The notes beneath the pieces were generated by a model that worked only from the letters and a program-made list of their open reading frames with translations, was not told the origin of the DNA and searched no databases. Of a stretch of 64,000 bases of DNA, positions 37,150-46,002 are shown piece after piece. Numbering within the stretch: the first letter of the stretch is position 1; every line of letters begins with the position of its first letter. The position numbers and the translations under genes were made by a program. The DNA is taken from the NCBI GenBank assembly GCA_019084245.1, contig JAHRFE010000040.1, positions 1 to 64,000 on the forward strand. The letters are read 5' to 3'. Source of the stretch: Hoeflea sp. (GTDB lineage: Bacteria > Pseudomonadota > Alphaproteobacteria > Rhizobiales > Rhizobiaceae).

Positions 37150-38160
37150 TCAACGGCTCATGGCGCCGAGCCATTCCTCGATCCATGCCGCGCGGTTTTC
37201 AGCCACCTCGTCGGAGGAGTAGAGGAATGTCTTGTCGGGCGAGACAAGCGTCGAGAAGGCTGTCGGCAGGTCAATGCTGGTTTGCGCCGCCGGCAGCATC
37301 CAGTTGTTGGTGGGGATCTCGTCCTGGAAGCCCGGCGTCATCATGAAGGCGAGGAACTGCCGCGCCAGATCCTTGTCGGGCGCATTGGCAAGCAGGCCTG
37401 CCACCTCGATCTGCAGATAATGGCCTTCGGAGAATTCCGCCGCCTGGTAGCGGTCCGTGTCCTCGGCCACCATGTGGTAGGCGGGCGAGGTGGTGTAGGA
37501 CAGCACCATCGGCGCTTCGCCCGAGGTGAACAGCCCGTAGGCTTCCGACCAGCCGGGAGTGACGGTCAGCACGCGCTTGCTCAGGTTCTCCCAGGCGGAA
37601 GCCGCGTCATCGCCGTAGACCGACTTCACCCACATCAGCAAACCCAGTCCCGGCGTCGACGTGCGCGGATCCTGAATGACGATCTTCTGGTTGGGATCGC
37701 CCTCGACCAGATCCTTGAGGCTTGTCGGCGGATTGGCGATGGTCTCGGTGTCATAGATCACGGCGAAATGACCGTAGTCATAGGGAATGAACACATCATC
37801 GCTGTAGCCGCCGGGCACGGAGACCGCGCTCGTATCGAGACCATGTGCCTCGAACAGCCCGGTGGCCTTGGCTTCGCTCACCAGGTTGGTGTCCAGTCCG
37901 AGCACGATACCCGCTTGGGAGCGGCCGCTTTCGAGCTTGAGCCGGTTGAGCAGCGCCACGCCGTCGGAGACGCCGACCCATTTCAGATCGCAGCCGCACT
38001 GGGCTTCGAAGGTGGCCTCGATCTTCGGGCCGGGGCCCCATTCGGCGACGAAGCTCTCATAGGTATAAACTGTGAGCGTCTTGTCCGCACTCGCGGCAGG
38101 ACTTGCGGTAAGGGGAAGAGAGGCCAGAAGGGCCATCGGGATAAAACGAAATCTGCGCAT
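37150..38160 (-). CDS. thiB: Thiamine-binding periplasmic protein
   Basis: A 336-residue secreted binding protein (signal peptide ending near PAASADK) of the TbpA/ThiB type: [34 protein letters not shown] and [11 protein letters not shown]. It captures thiamine, TMP or TPP for ThiP/ThiQ. It is the first gene after a TPP riboswitch on the same strand. Confidence 0.94.
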   Translation of the reverse strand: MRRFRFIPMALLASLPLTASPAASADKTLTVYTYESFVAEWGPGPKIEATFEAQCGCDLKWVGVSDGVALLNRLKLESGRSQAGIVLGLDTNLVSEAKATGLFEAHGLDTSAVSVPGGYSDDVFIPYDYGHFAVIYDTETIANPPTSLKDLVEGDPNQKIVIQDPRTSTPGLGLLMWVKSVYGDDAASAWENLSKRVLTVTPGWSEAYGLFTSGEAPMVLSYTTSPAYHMVAEDTDRYQAAEFSEGHYLQIEVAGLLANAPDKDLARQFLAFMMTPGFQDEIPTNNWMLPAAQTSIDLPTAFSTLVSPDKTFLYSSDEVAENRAAWIEEWLGAMSR

Positions 38161-38207
38161 TGCTCGCGCCTCCTTTGGTTCAAAAAACAGGAATAGGCGC
38201 GGGAAGC

Positions 38208-38303
38208 ACGTCTAATCCCTCCGCCGGTACAAACCGGATCAGGTTCTTCGGGTTGGCCATCTGGCCTCTCAGCCCGGTGAAGACACCAGGCACCCCGTTA
38301 GAG
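38208..38303 (-). promoter_or_regulatory. TPP riboswitch (THI element) controlling thiBPQ
   Basis: Read on the minus strand, the region contains the conserved THI-box pieces in order: GGGGTGCC, GGGCTGAGA, ACCCG, GAACCTGATCCGG and GTACCGGCGGAGGGA. These form the aptamer that binds thiamine pyrophosphate. It lies about 50 nt before the thiB start, so high TPP should switch off uptake. Confidence 0.93.
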
Positions 38304-38371
38304 CGAGACAAGACATAGAATTTCTCCGAGACGCTGGCAAGTGCGCGCAAAGCTGCTATTGGCTGTGCGCC

Positions 38372-39025
38372 ATGACACCTGTTTCAACATTTGCCATCCT
38401 GCTCGGCGGGGCGCTCACGATTGACGACCGCGTCCGCGCGCTGCTCAAGGGCGCGCGCGTGATTGCGGCCGATGGCGGCATTGCCCATGCGGCGGCTCTC
38501 GGACTCACACCGGAACTGTGGGTTGGCGATTTCGACTCGACCTCGCCGGATCTGACGGAACGGTTTTCCGCGACCGAACGGCTGCCTTTTCCCGCCGAGA
38601 AGAACTTCACCGATGGTGAACTCGCCATCGAACAGGCAATCGAGCGCGGGGCCACGCGACTGGTGCTGGTCGGCGCCTTCGGCGGCGAGCGGACCGATCA
38701 CGCGCTGAGCCATCTTCTTCAGGCGATCACGCTGGCCGAGCGCGGCCTTGACGTGATCCTCACCTCCGGGATCGAGGAGGGGGCGCCCTTGCTGCCGGGA
38801 GATCTGGTTCTCGATCTGCCTGCCGGATCGCTGTTCTCTGTCATCGGGTTTACGGCGCTGACGGGGCTGAGCCTCAGAAATGTCAGATACCCGCTTGATC
38901 GAGCCGATGTCGGCTTTGGCGCTTCACGCACGATTTCGAATGTGGCTGAGGGCCTCGTGTCGGCCAGCCTCACCTCAGGGCGCGCGCTTGTCGTTGCCCG
39001 TCCCCATGATTTTTCAGGAGCCTGA
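38372..39025 (+). CDS. thiN: Thiamine pyrophosphokinase
   Basis: A 217-residue enzyme that makes TPP from thiamine and ATP. The N-terminal domain has LLGGALTIDDRVRALLKGA, the AADGGIAHA motif and GDFDS, followed by EKNFTDGELAIEQAI and GGERTDHAL, all typical of bacterial TPK. It is divergent from the thiamine importer, so import and activation sit side by side. It ends 2 bp before uup. Confidence 0.93.
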   Translation: MTPVSTFAILLGGALTIDDRVRALLKGARVIAADGGIAHAAALGLTPELWVGDFDSTSPDLTERFSATERLPFPAEKNFTDGELAIEQAIERGATRLVLVGAFGGERTDHALSHLLQAITLAERGLDVILTSGIEEGAPLLPGDLVLDLPAGSLFSVIGFTALTGLSLRNVRYPLDRADVGFGASRTISNVAEGLVSASLTSGRALVVARPHDFSGA

Positions 39026-39027
39026 GC

Positions 39028-40860
39028 ATGGCGCCACCCATTCTCAAACTTGACGGCATCAGCCTTTCTTTCGGGGGAGCGCCGCTGCTGGACGGCGCCG
39101 AACTCCAGGTCGAACCGGGCGACCGGATCTGCCTGGTCGGCCGCAACGGCTCGGGCAAGTCGACATTGCTCAAGATCGCCTCCGGTGAGGTGGAGCCGCA
39201 ATCGGGCGAGATTTTCCGGCATCCGTCCGCGACCATCCGCTATCTCCCGCAGGCTCCGGATTTTGGCGAACATGCCACCGTCCAGGCCTATGCCGAGGCC
39301 GGCCTTGGCCCCAATGACGATCTGCACCGGGTCAACTACCTGCTCGAGCATCTCGGTCTCGACGGGGCAGCCGATCCGCAGACCCTGTCAGGCGGCGAGG
39401 CGCGGCGGGCGGCGTTGGCCAAGGTGCTGGCGCCGGAACCCGACATCCTGCTGCTTGATGAGCCGACCAACCATCTTGATCTGCCAACCATCGAATGGCT
39501 GGAGGAAGAGCTGTTGCGCACGCGCGGCGCGCTGCTGGTGATTTCCCATGACCGGCGTTTTCTGGAGCGCGTCAGCCGGGCGACGATCTGGCTCGACCGA
39601 GGCCGTTCGCTCAGGCTTGACCGTGGGTTCGAGCATTTCGAGGCCTGGCGCGATACGGTGCTGGAAGCCGAGGAACTGGAACAGCACAAGCTCGGGCGGC
39701 AGATCGAACGCGAGGAGCACTGGCTGCGCTACGGCGTCACGGCGCGGCGCAAGCGCAATATGCGGCGGCTGTCGGACCTCAAGACCATGCGCGCCGATTT
39801 CCGCGGCCACAAGGGTCCGCAGGGGCGGATCAATGTCGAGGTCGCCGAAGGCCGCGATTCGGGCAAGCTGGTGATCGAGGCCGAGGACATCTCCAAGAGC
39901 TATGGCGGCGCGCCGGTGGTGCGCGAGTTCTCGATGCGGATCAATCGCGGTGACTGCATCGGCATTGTCGGCCCCAACGGCGCGGGCAAGACGACACTGC
40001 TCAAGATGCTGATCGGCGAGCTTGAGCCTGACACGGGGTTTGTGCGGCATGGATCCAAGCTCGATATCGCCGTGCTCGACCAGCGCCGCGAAGTGCTCAA
40101 TCCGGAGGAAACGCTCGCGCATTACCTGACCGACGGTCGCGGCGACAATCTCCTCGTCAATGGCGAGGCCAAGCACGTCACCGGCTACATGAAGGACTTC
40201 CTGTTCGCGCCCGAACAGGCGCGCACGCCGATCCGCAACCTGTCCGGCGGCGAGAAGGCCCGGCTGGTGCTGGCGCGGATCCTGGCGCGGCCCTCGAACC
40301 TGCTGATCCTTGATGAGCCGACGAACGATCTCGACATGGAGACGCTGGATCTGCTGCAGGAAGTCGTGGCGTCTTATCCCGGCACCGTCATCCTGGTCAG
40401 CCATGACCGCGATTTTCTCGACCGCACGGTGACGTCTACCCTGGCGCCTGCCAATCCGGCCGCGCCGGATGGGCGCTGGATCGCCTATGCGGGCGGATAC
40501 ACGGACATGCTGGCCCAGCGCGGTGCCGAGATGCGGGAGAAGAAGGCCTTGGCCCGACAAGAGGCAGGCCGGACAACCGCGCCAGCCGCCAAACCTCAGT
40601 CCGCCACTCGGGACGCCGCGCGCAAACTCTCCTACAAGCAGAAGTTCGCGCTCGAGTCCCTGCCCGGAAAAATCAAGGACGCACAGGCCAGGCTCGAGAA
40701 GATCGAGGCGGAAATGGCTGATCCGGCATTGTTTGCCAAGAATCCGGACGGCTTTGCCGCCCGCGCCAAGACCCATGACGCGCTCAAGAGCGAGATCGAG
40801 GCGATGGAAACGGAATGGATGGAGCTCGAGATGCTGCGCGAGGACATCGAAGGCAAGTAG
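39028..40860 (+). CDS. uup: ABC-F family ATPase (Uup type)
   Basis: A 610-residue soluble ABC protein with two nucleotide-binding domains: Walker A GRNGSGKST and GPNGAGKTT, signatures LSGGEARRAALAK and LSGGEKARLVLAR, and an interdomain linker with conserved Arg/Lys. A C-terminal coiled coil (about 540-608) is typical of Uup. These proteins act on the ribosome or on DNA branch structures. It follows thiN closely and is probably co-transcribed. Confidence 0.93.
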   Translation: MAPPILKLDGISLSFGGAPLLDGAELQVEPGDRICLVGRNGSGKSTLLKIASGEVEPQSGEIFRHPSATIRYLPQAPDFGEHATVQAYAEAGLGPNDDLHRVNYLLEHLGLDGAADPQTLSGGEARRAALAKVLAPEPDILLLDEPTNHLDLPTIEWLEEELLRTRGALLVISHDRRFLERVSRATIWLDRGRSLRLDRGFEHFEAWRDTVLEAEELEQHKLGRQIEREEHWLRYGVTARRKRNMRRLSDLKTMRADFRGHKGPQGRINVEVAEGRDSGKLVIEAEDISKSYGGAPVVREFSMRINRGDCIGIVGPNGAGKTTLLKMLIGELEPDTGFVRHGSKLDIAVLDQRREVLNPEETLAHYLTDGRGDNLLVNGEAKHVTGYMKDFLFAPEQARTPIRNLSGGEKARLVLARILARPSNLLILDEPTNDLDMETLDLLQEVVASYPGTVILVSHDRDFLDRTVTSTLAPANPAAPDGRWIAYAGGYTDMLAQRGAEMREKKALARQEAGRTTAPAAKPQSATRDAARKLSYKQKFALESLPGKIKDAQARLEKIEAEMADPALFAKNPDGFAARAKTHDALKSEIEAMETEWMELEMLREDIEGK

Positions 40861-40881
40861 GCATCCCGGTATCGGGATGCC
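40860..40881. terminator. Bidirectional hairpin between uup and the convergent small gene
   Basis: A 9-bp stem (GGCATCCCG with CGGGATGCC) spans 40860-40881 with a 4-nt loop, using the last base of the uup stop. It lies between two convergent genes and could stop both. T-rich flanks are weak. Confidence 0.6.
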
Positions 40882-40891
40882 TCGATTGCGG

Positions 40892-41266
40892 TCACTCGGC
40901 CTTTGTCACCGATGAGATGACGAAGGTGTGCAACTCGTCCTCTCCATGGTCGCGGACCGAGATGTATTCGCCGGTCTTGAAGATGTGGTTGGAAAGCCGG
41001 TAACCGGATTCATCATCGGCTTCGTCGGCGGGATCATAATCGAAGAACCAGCCGCCTTTCGGGTCATGAACCAGATAGCCCAGCTCCGAGCGCTCACCGT
41101 CCCAGAACCGCACCACGGTGCAGGATGACGGCGACTTCTCCCATGCTGCCTTGTCGAGATGACCCTCGGCATCCAGCGGCGCATGGATGTCGTAGCCGCG
41201 ACGGACATTGCCTTCGGGGAATTCCTTGTTGCGGGCCATGACAAGGTGGATGTGGTAGAGCGTCAT
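40892..41266 (-). CDS. Small conserved protein of unknown function
   Basis: A 124-residue soluble acidic protein (LYHIHLVMARNKEFPEGNVRRGYDIHAPLDAEGHLD; WFFDYDPADEADDESGYRLSNHIFKTGEYISVRDH). It looks like a family widespread in alphaproteobacteria without a known role. GGAG at good spacing supports the ATG at 41266 rather than the upstream TTG. There are no membrane segments. Confidence 0.75.
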   Translation of the reverse strand: MTLYHIHLVMARNKEFPEGNVRRGYDIHAPLDAEGHLDKAAWEKSPSSCTVVRFWDGERSELGYLVHDPKGGWFFDYDPADEADDESGYRLSNHIFKTGEYISVRDHGEDELHTFVISSVTKAE

Positions 41267-41458
41267 GTCATTCTCCAATTCATGCGGTCTGTTGATTGAG
41301 TGTCATACTGGCCTGCTGATTGTGTCAATGCTTTGATCTGGCGCAAACCAGGCCAGGCGGCTGGCCATCATGCGACCGCCGGGTTGCGTCCCGGACCCGA
41401 TTATGGTGTTGAGGTGACACGAAACCGGGCCGCAGGATTGACGGCGCTTGGAGGGCAT

Positions 41459-42301
41459 ATGCAGTTTGAAGGCACAGCGGCCTATGTGGCGGACAAGGAT
41501 CTCACCGTCGCGGTCAATGCGGCAATCCGGCTTGAGCGGCCGTTATTGGTCAAGGGCGAGCCCGGCACCGGCAAGACCGAGCTGGCCCGGCAGATTTCTC
41601 AGGCCCTCGGGCTTGAGTTGATCGAATGGTCGGTCAAGTCGACCACCAAGGCACAGCAGGGACTTTACGAGTATGACGCGGTTAGCCGGCTGCGCGACAG
41701 CCAGCTTGGCGATGAGCGGGTCAATGACGTGCGCAACTACATCCGCCGCGGCAAGCTGTGGGACGCCTTCGCAGCCGACACCAAGACCGTGCTGCTGATC
41801 GACGAGATCGACAAGGCGGATATCGAGTTTCCGAACGATCTGCTGCAGGAACTCGACCGCATGGAGTTCTATGTCTACGAGACCGGCGAAACCATTCAGG
41901 CACGGCAACGGCCGATCGTCATCATCACGTCCAACAATGAAAAGGAATTGCCGGACGCCTTCCTGCGCCGCTGTTTCTTCCATTACATCCGCTTTCCCGA
42001 CATGGAAACGCTGCAACGGATTGTCGATGTGCATTATCCAGGGATCAAGCAGACGCTGGTGCGCGAGGCGTTGACCCAGTTCTACGCCATTCGTGAGACC
42101 GCAGGTCTGAAGAAAAAACCCTCGACCTCGGAAGCCCTCGACTGGATCAGGCTGCTTGTCTCCGATGATGTCGAACCAGAAACCCTGCGCGGGGATGCGA
42201 AGAACGCGCTGCCAAAGCTTCATGGTGCGCTTCTGAAGAACGAGCAGGACGTGCATCTGTTCGAGCGGTTGGCGTTTTTGGCGCGGCAGCGCGGCAATTG
42301 A
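41459..42301 (+). CDS. MoxR family AAA+ ATPase
   Basis: A 280-residue ATPase with Walker A GEPGTGKTE, Walker B LLIDEIDKADIEF and sensor residues near ITSNNEKELPDAFLRRC. MoxR ATPases act as chaperones for metal-centre or complex assembly and normally pair with a von Willebrand A protein of the CoxE type. Such a protein is encoded about 4.2 kb downstream (46549-47733). GGAGGG precedes the ATG at 41459; an upstream frame adds 53 unlikely residues. Confidence 0.92.
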   Translation: MQFEGTAAYVADKDLTVAVNAAIRLERPLLVKGEPGTGKTELARQISQALGLELIEWSVKSTTKAQQGLYEYDAVSRLRDSQLGDERVNDVRNYIRRGKLWDAFAADTKTVLLIDEIDKADIEFPNDLLQELDRMEFYVYETGETIQARQRPIVIITSNNEKELPDAFLRRCFFHYIRFPDMETLQRIVDVHYPGIKQTLVREALTQFYAIRETAGLKKKPSTSEALDWIRLLVSDDVEPETLRGDAKNALPKLHGALLKNEQDVHLFERLAFLARQRGN

Positions 42302-42376
42302 ATAAATTTGGAGTAATCAATTAGCCACCTTTTGCTGCCACAGTGACTGGCATCTGCAATGCAAAAGGCATGAAAT

Positions 42377-43588
42377 TTGTTGTCTGCCAACCTGACATAT
42401 CAATGGCTTGGGCCTGTTATTTTTGTTTCGGCCGGCGTTGCGTTCCTGTTGTTGTACTCCCATGACCGCAAGCAGCTATCGGCACTCAGGCTGGCGGGCG
42501 CCTACTTCCTGTCGCTGATCGGATTCATGGCAGTAATGCTGGTCGATGAAGGAACTCATCCGGGCTTCCAGTCAATCACCCTGATATCGCTTTTCTCCGG
42601 GCATTTCCTGCTGGTCTGGGGTGTTGCCTCATTGCTCGGGCAGCGGTTCCCGCGCCTGCTTTTTGGATCGGCGATGATGATCGTCTCGATCGTCATCATC
42701 TACGCCAATCTGGCTTCGTCGCCGTTTTCGCTCAAATACATGGCTGTCTGCGGATTCATCATCACGATCGCGCTGATCTGCAGTCAACTGGTCTGGCGGG
42801 CCAGAAGCCACCGCGTTGACATCGTCGTTGCCGCGGTCTTCCTGGCCCAGGCGGTGATAACCCTGAACAGGATTGTTCAGATGCACCTGTCAGAGCTGGA
42901 TCTGTCGACACGCAGTGCTTTCAAGAGTTCCCATTTTGCATCGTCCATGCAGACCGAGAACGCCATCTTCGCCATTGTGGTTGGGCTTGCGCTGTTCGCA
43001 CGCTATTCGGTCACACTGGTGATGCGGCTCAACCGGCTTGCCGAAACCGATCCGCTCACCGGACTCTACAACCGTCGGGCGTTCGAGGCCAAGGTCCCGG
43101 CGATGCGGACCGGGTCCGCGCCGCTGCCAACCGGGCTGATCATTTGCGATATCGACCATTTCAAACGGGTCAACGATACCTATGGCCATGACGTGGGGGA
43201 CACGGTCCTGAAGACCGTGGCGCAATTGTTGCGGAACGTGGCAGGCGAAAGCGCCATCTGCGCCCGGCTCGGAGGTGAGGAGTTCTGCATCCTGCTTCCC
43301 GAGTCCAACGGCGAAATGACACGGCTGACCGCGGCCCGGCTAAGACTCGCCATCGAAATGCAGCAACTGGTCAGTTCCGGGCGGAAGTTCGGCTTGACGG
43401 CAAGTTTCGGCTATTGCGAACTCGCGCCGGCGGATGAACTGCGGGCCGCCATGGCGCGGGTGGATGCGGCGGTCTACCAGGCCAAGGATGATGGCCGCAA
43501 CCTTGTGCGGATCGCCCCCATGGCGGCTGCCCATTCTGAACCGGATGGGATTTCGGAGCTGATAACCGGCGAGCTTCAGTATAAATAA
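42377..43588 (+). CDS. Membrane-bound GGDEF protein, probable diguanylate cyclase
   Basis: A 403-residue protein with about six N-terminal membrane helices (residues 5-210) and a GGDEF domain (about 225-385). The active site reads GGEEF, which is active in many cyclases (DPLTGLYNRRAF; ARLGGEEFCILLP). The RxxD inhibitory site is missing five residues before GGEEF, so product feedback may be weak. It would make cyclic di-GMP. No EAL domain is present. It starts at TTG 42377, and the true start may lie a few codons away. Confidence 0.88.
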   Translation: MLSANLTYQWLGPVIFVSAGVAFLLLYSHDRKQLSALRLAGAYFLSLIGFMAVMLVDEGTHPGFQSITLISLFSGHFLLVWGVASLLGQRFPRLLFGSAMMIVSIVIIYANLASSPFSLKYMAVCGFIITIALICSQLVWRARSHRVDIVVAAVFLAQAVITLNRIVQMHLSELDLSTRSAFKSSHFASSMQTENAIFAIVVGLALFARYSVTLVMRLNRLAETDPLTGLYNRRAFEAKVPAMRTGSAPLPTGLIICDIDHFKRVNDTYGHDVGDTVLKTVAQLLRNVAGESAICARLGGEEFCILLPESNGEMTRLTAARLRLAIEMQQLVSSGRKFGLTASFGYCELAPADELRAAMARVDAAVYQAKDDGRNLVRIAPMAAAHSEPDGISELITGELQYK

Positions 43589-43637
43589 GGCCAAAGGCGT
43601 GGCTGACTTGGACATTTGGCCCCAAGTTTGCTTGACA

Positions 43638-43666
43638 TTGACCTTAGCGTTGACCGGATCTAGATT
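43638..43666 (+). promoter_or_regulatory. metAA: Promoter of the metAA leader
   Basis: TTGACC at 43638-43643, 17 bp, then TAGATT at 43661-43666. Transcription would start near 43673, at the first base of the riboswitch aptamer. TTGACA at 43632-43637 is an alternative -35 with too long a spacer. Confidence 0.55.
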
Positions 43667-43670
43667 GATG

Positions 43671-43721
43671 TCGTGGTGATTTGGCCGGCCGGCTTGCAGC
43701 CACGTTAAACAACTTGCTAAA
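43671..43721 (+). promoter_or_regulatory. SAM-II riboswitch upstream of metAA
   Basis: The SAM-II consensus is present: TCGTGGTGATTTGG, a GC-rich hairpin, GCAGCCACGTTAAAC and TTGCTAAA. CGTGG at 43672-43676 pairs with CCACG at 43700-43704 as helix P1. SAM-II aptamers are typical of alphaproteobacterial metA genes and bind S-adenosylmethionine. Confidence 0.9.
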
Positions 43722-43747
43722 GGGCCGACGGGACAGTTTCCCTCCGG

Positions 43748-43779
43748 ACCGGCAGCGTTTGTTTCGCGGCCGGTTTTTT
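43748..43779 (+). terminator. Intrinsic terminator between SAM-II aptamer and metAA
   Basis: ACCGGCAGCG (43748-43757) pairs with CGCGGCCGGT (43765-43774) with one mismatch around TTTGTTT, and a run of six T follows. The metAA ribosome site GGAG and its start follow at once, so this hairpin is the likely expression platform. Confidence 0.7.
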
Positions 43780-43793
43780 GTTGGAGCTCAGTC

Positions 43794-44732
43794 ATGCCGA
43801 TCCGTATTCCCGACGGTCTTCCCGCCCGTGATGTCCTGATCCGCGAAGGTGTGCAGATCATGGATGAATCCATTGCCGTGCGGCAGGATATCCGTCCGCT
43901 GCACATCGGTCTCCTGAACCTGATGCCCAACAAGATTGCCACGGAAACGCAGATTGCGCGGCTGGTTGGCGCATCGCCGCTGCAGGTCGAACTGACGCTG
44001 GTGCGCATCGGATCGCACGTGGCCAAGAACACGGCTGAAGACCATCTGATCAATTTTTACCACACCTGGGACGAGGTGAAGCACCGCAAGTTCGACGGCT
44101 TCATCATCACCGGCGCGCCGATCGAGACAATGCCGTTCGAGGAGGTCACCTACTGGCCCGAGATGGAGGAGATTCTCGACTGGACCACGACCCATGTACA
44201 TTCGAGCTTCTTCGTCTGCTGGGGGGCAATGGCTGCGGCCTGGCATTTCCACAAGGTTCCCAAGCGGGCGCTCACGGAGAAAGCGTTCGGCATTTACCGG
44301 CACCGCAATCTCAATCCCGCCTCACCCTACCTGATGGGATTCTCCGACGACTTCCAGGTCTCGGTGTCACGCTGGACCGAGGTCCGGCGCGAGGATCTGA
44401 CGCCGGATTTCGACGTGCTGATGGAAAGCGATCAGACCGGGTTGTGCCTGCTGCATGAGACATTCGCCAACCGGCTCTATATTTTCAATCACATCGAGTA
44501 TGATTCAGGCACGCTTGCGGAAGAATATTTCCGCGATGTGAAGGCGGGGATGCCGATCAAGCCGCCGCACAATTATTTCCCGGGCGACAATCCGGAAAAC
44601 AAGCCCTCCAACCGGTGGCGCAGCCACGCCTTCCTGCTGTTCGGCAACTGGATCAATCAGGTCTACCAGACCACGCCGTTTGACATGAACGACATTGGCG
44701 CCGATCGTGGTGGGTCAAAGGCGGCGGAGTGA
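43794..44732 (+). CDS. metAA: Homoserine O-acyltransferase, probably acetyl-CoA specific
   Basis: A 312-residue MetA-fold enzyme that activates homoserine for methionine synthesis. The catalytic Cys142 is in FFVCWGAMA and the His/Glu pair in FNHIEY. Residue 111 is Glu ([13 protein letters not shown]). Bacillus enzymes of this fold with Glu there use acetyl-CoA, whereas Gly at this position goes with succinyl-CoA in E. coli, so I call it MetAA. A SAM-II riboswitch and a terminator control it. Confidence 0.92.
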   Translation: MPIRIPDGLPARDVLIREGVQIMDESIAVRQDIRPLHIGLLNLMPNKIATETQIARLVGASPLQVELTLVRIGSHVAKNTAEDHLINFYHTWDEVKHRKFDGFIITGAPIETMPFEEVTYWPEMEEILDWTTTHVHSSFFVCWGAMAAAWHFHKVPKRALTEKAFGIYRHRNLNPASPYLMGFSDDFQVSVSRWTEVRREDLTPDFDVLMESDQTGLCLLHETFANRLYIFNHIEYDSGTLAEEYFRDVKAGMPIKPPHNYFPGDNPENKPSNRWRSHAFLLFGNWINQVYQTTPFDMNDIGADRGGSKAAE

Positions 44733-44736
44733 ACAG

Positions 44737-45201
44737 GTGACGGGACAGCTGACGATACGGCCGATCGAGGCCGGCGACGAGGCGGAGTGGCGCAGGCTCT
44801 GGACCCTCTATCTGGAGTTCTATGAGTCCACGGTGCCGGAGGAAGTTTACGCGACCACCTTCGGACGCATCATCTCCGATCACACGGCAAGCGACGGGGC
44901 GTTCTACGAGCCGCGCGGGTTGCTGGCGCTCAGCGACGGCAAGCCGGTGGGCCTGGTGCATTATTTCTATCACCGGCATTGCTGGCAGGTGGAGCATGTG
45001 TGCTACCTGCAGGACCTGTTCGCCGTTTCCGAAGTCCGCGGCGCAGGCGTCGGGCGGGCGCTGATCGAGGCGGTCTACCGCGAGGCCGACGCGGATGGAT
45101 GCCCGCGGGTCTACTGGATGACGCAGGAGTTCAACGCGACTGCGCGCAAGCTCTATGACCGGATCGCCACGTTGACGCCGTTCATCAAATACAGCCGCTA
45201 G
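44737..45201 (+). CDS. GNAT family N-acetyltransferase
   Basis: A 154-residue acetyltransferase. The acetyl-CoA loop is VSEVRGAGVGRALIEAVY near residues 94-112, preceded by LQDLFAV. A GTG at 44737 with GGAG upstream starts it 4 bp after metAA, so the two are co-transcribed. The substrate is unknown, with a small amine or an antibiotic possible. Confidence 0.85.
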   Translation: MTGQLTIRPIEAGDEAEWRRLWTLYLEFYESTVPEEVYATTFGRIISDHTASDGAFYEPRGLLALSDGKPVGLVHYFYHRHCWQVEHVCYLQDLFAVSEVRGAGVGRALIEAVYREADADGCPRVYWMTQEFNATARKLYDRIATLTPFIKYSR

Positions 45202-45227
45202 CGTCTCCCGCTCACCGCACAGCTCGC

Positions 45228-45278
45228 TTGAACTTTTTAGCCAAATTGGCTATTTTAGCTCAAATAGCCAATTTGGCT
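45228..45278 (+). promoter_or_regulatory. phd-doc promoter with perfect 17-bp inverted repeat
   Basis: AGCCAAATTGGCTATTT (45239-45255) and AAATAGCCAATTTGGCT (45262-45278) are perfect complements. Each arm is itself almost palindromic (AGCCAA-N-TTGGCT). The promoter TTGAAC (45228-45233), 17 bp, TATTTT (45251-45256) is overlapped by the first arm. Two operators for a Phd dimer are the natural reading. Confidence 0.75.
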
Positions 45279-45300
45279 GAGCGTGGACAGGAGAGCGGTC

Positions 45301-45531
45301 ATGAAAGTCATGCAGGCAAGCGAAGCCAAGAACCGGTTTGGCGAACTGCTGGAGGCGTCAGGCAACGAGCCCGTCGCTATTCGCAAGAATGGCCGTGATA
45401 TTCGTGTCGTTCTGTCGACAGAGGAATATGAGCGGCTCACGGGCGCAACTTCGATCGATCCGAAAGTTCACACCTCGCTGGAGCGCAGCATGAAGCGGTG
45501 GAACCGGGTCTATGAAGCCTTGGCAAAATAA
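45301..45531 (+). CDS. phd: Phd/YefM family antitoxin
   Basis: A 76-residue protein with the Phd N-terminal DNA-binding fold (MKVMQASEAKNRFGELLEASGNEPVAIRKNGRDI) and a C-terminal tail for binding Doc. AGGAG precedes the ATG at 45301. The stop TAA shares its last base with the toxin start (TAATG), so translation is coupled. Confidence 0.9.
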   Translation: MKVMQASEAKNRFGELLEASGNEPVAIRKNGRDIRVVLSTEEYERLTGATSIDPKVHTSLERSMKRWNRVYEALAK

Positions 45532-45905
45532 TGCGGTACATTACGCTTCAGGAAGCCATTCACATTCACGATTCGCTTTTGAAGGCGCATGGAGGCGCTG
45601 CCGGGATCAGGGATCGTGGTCTGGTTGAGGCAGCATTATTGCGCCCGCAGACAGGCTACTATGCCGATCTGCTCGAAGAGGCTGCGGCCCTGTGGGAAAG
45701 CCTCGCGATGAACCATGGGTTCGTCGATGGCAACAAACGCGTAGCCTTTGCGTGCATGGAGATCTTTCTCGATCTGAACGGGTTTGAACTGACTGCCGGA
45801 GAAGATGAAACGATCAAGTTCATCTATCACCATCTGGAGCACGGCACCTTCACCAAGGACAATCTCGATGCGTGGCTGCGGACCAATACCGCCCCGGTTG
45901 CATAG
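45531..45905 (+). CDS. doc: Doc family toxin (Fic fold)
   Basis: A 124-residue toxin with the Doc motif HGFVDGNKRVA and RDRGLVEAAL near the N-terminus. Doc phosphorylates elongation factor EF-Tu and stops translation until Phd binds it. The pair is self-contained, with its own promoter and operators. Confidence 0.9.
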   Translation: MRYITLQEAIHIHDSLLKAHGGAAGIRDRGLVEAALLRPQTGYYADLLEEAAALWESLAMNHGFVDGNKRVAFACMEIFLDLNGFELTAGEDETIKFIYHHLEHGTFTKDNLDAWLRTNTAPVA

Positions 45906-46002
45906 GCTCGCCGCAGGTCCGGCTGGCCTGGTGCCGGATGATGTGAGATAATGCCCGCACTTGTAAGCGTATCCATGACCACCCGGTTCGGGAGCGGCAA
46001 TC

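Noticed and set aside
43794-44732. Homoserine O-succinyltransferase
   Set aside because: Glu111 in place of Gly predicts acetyl-CoA use, so MetAA is the better name.
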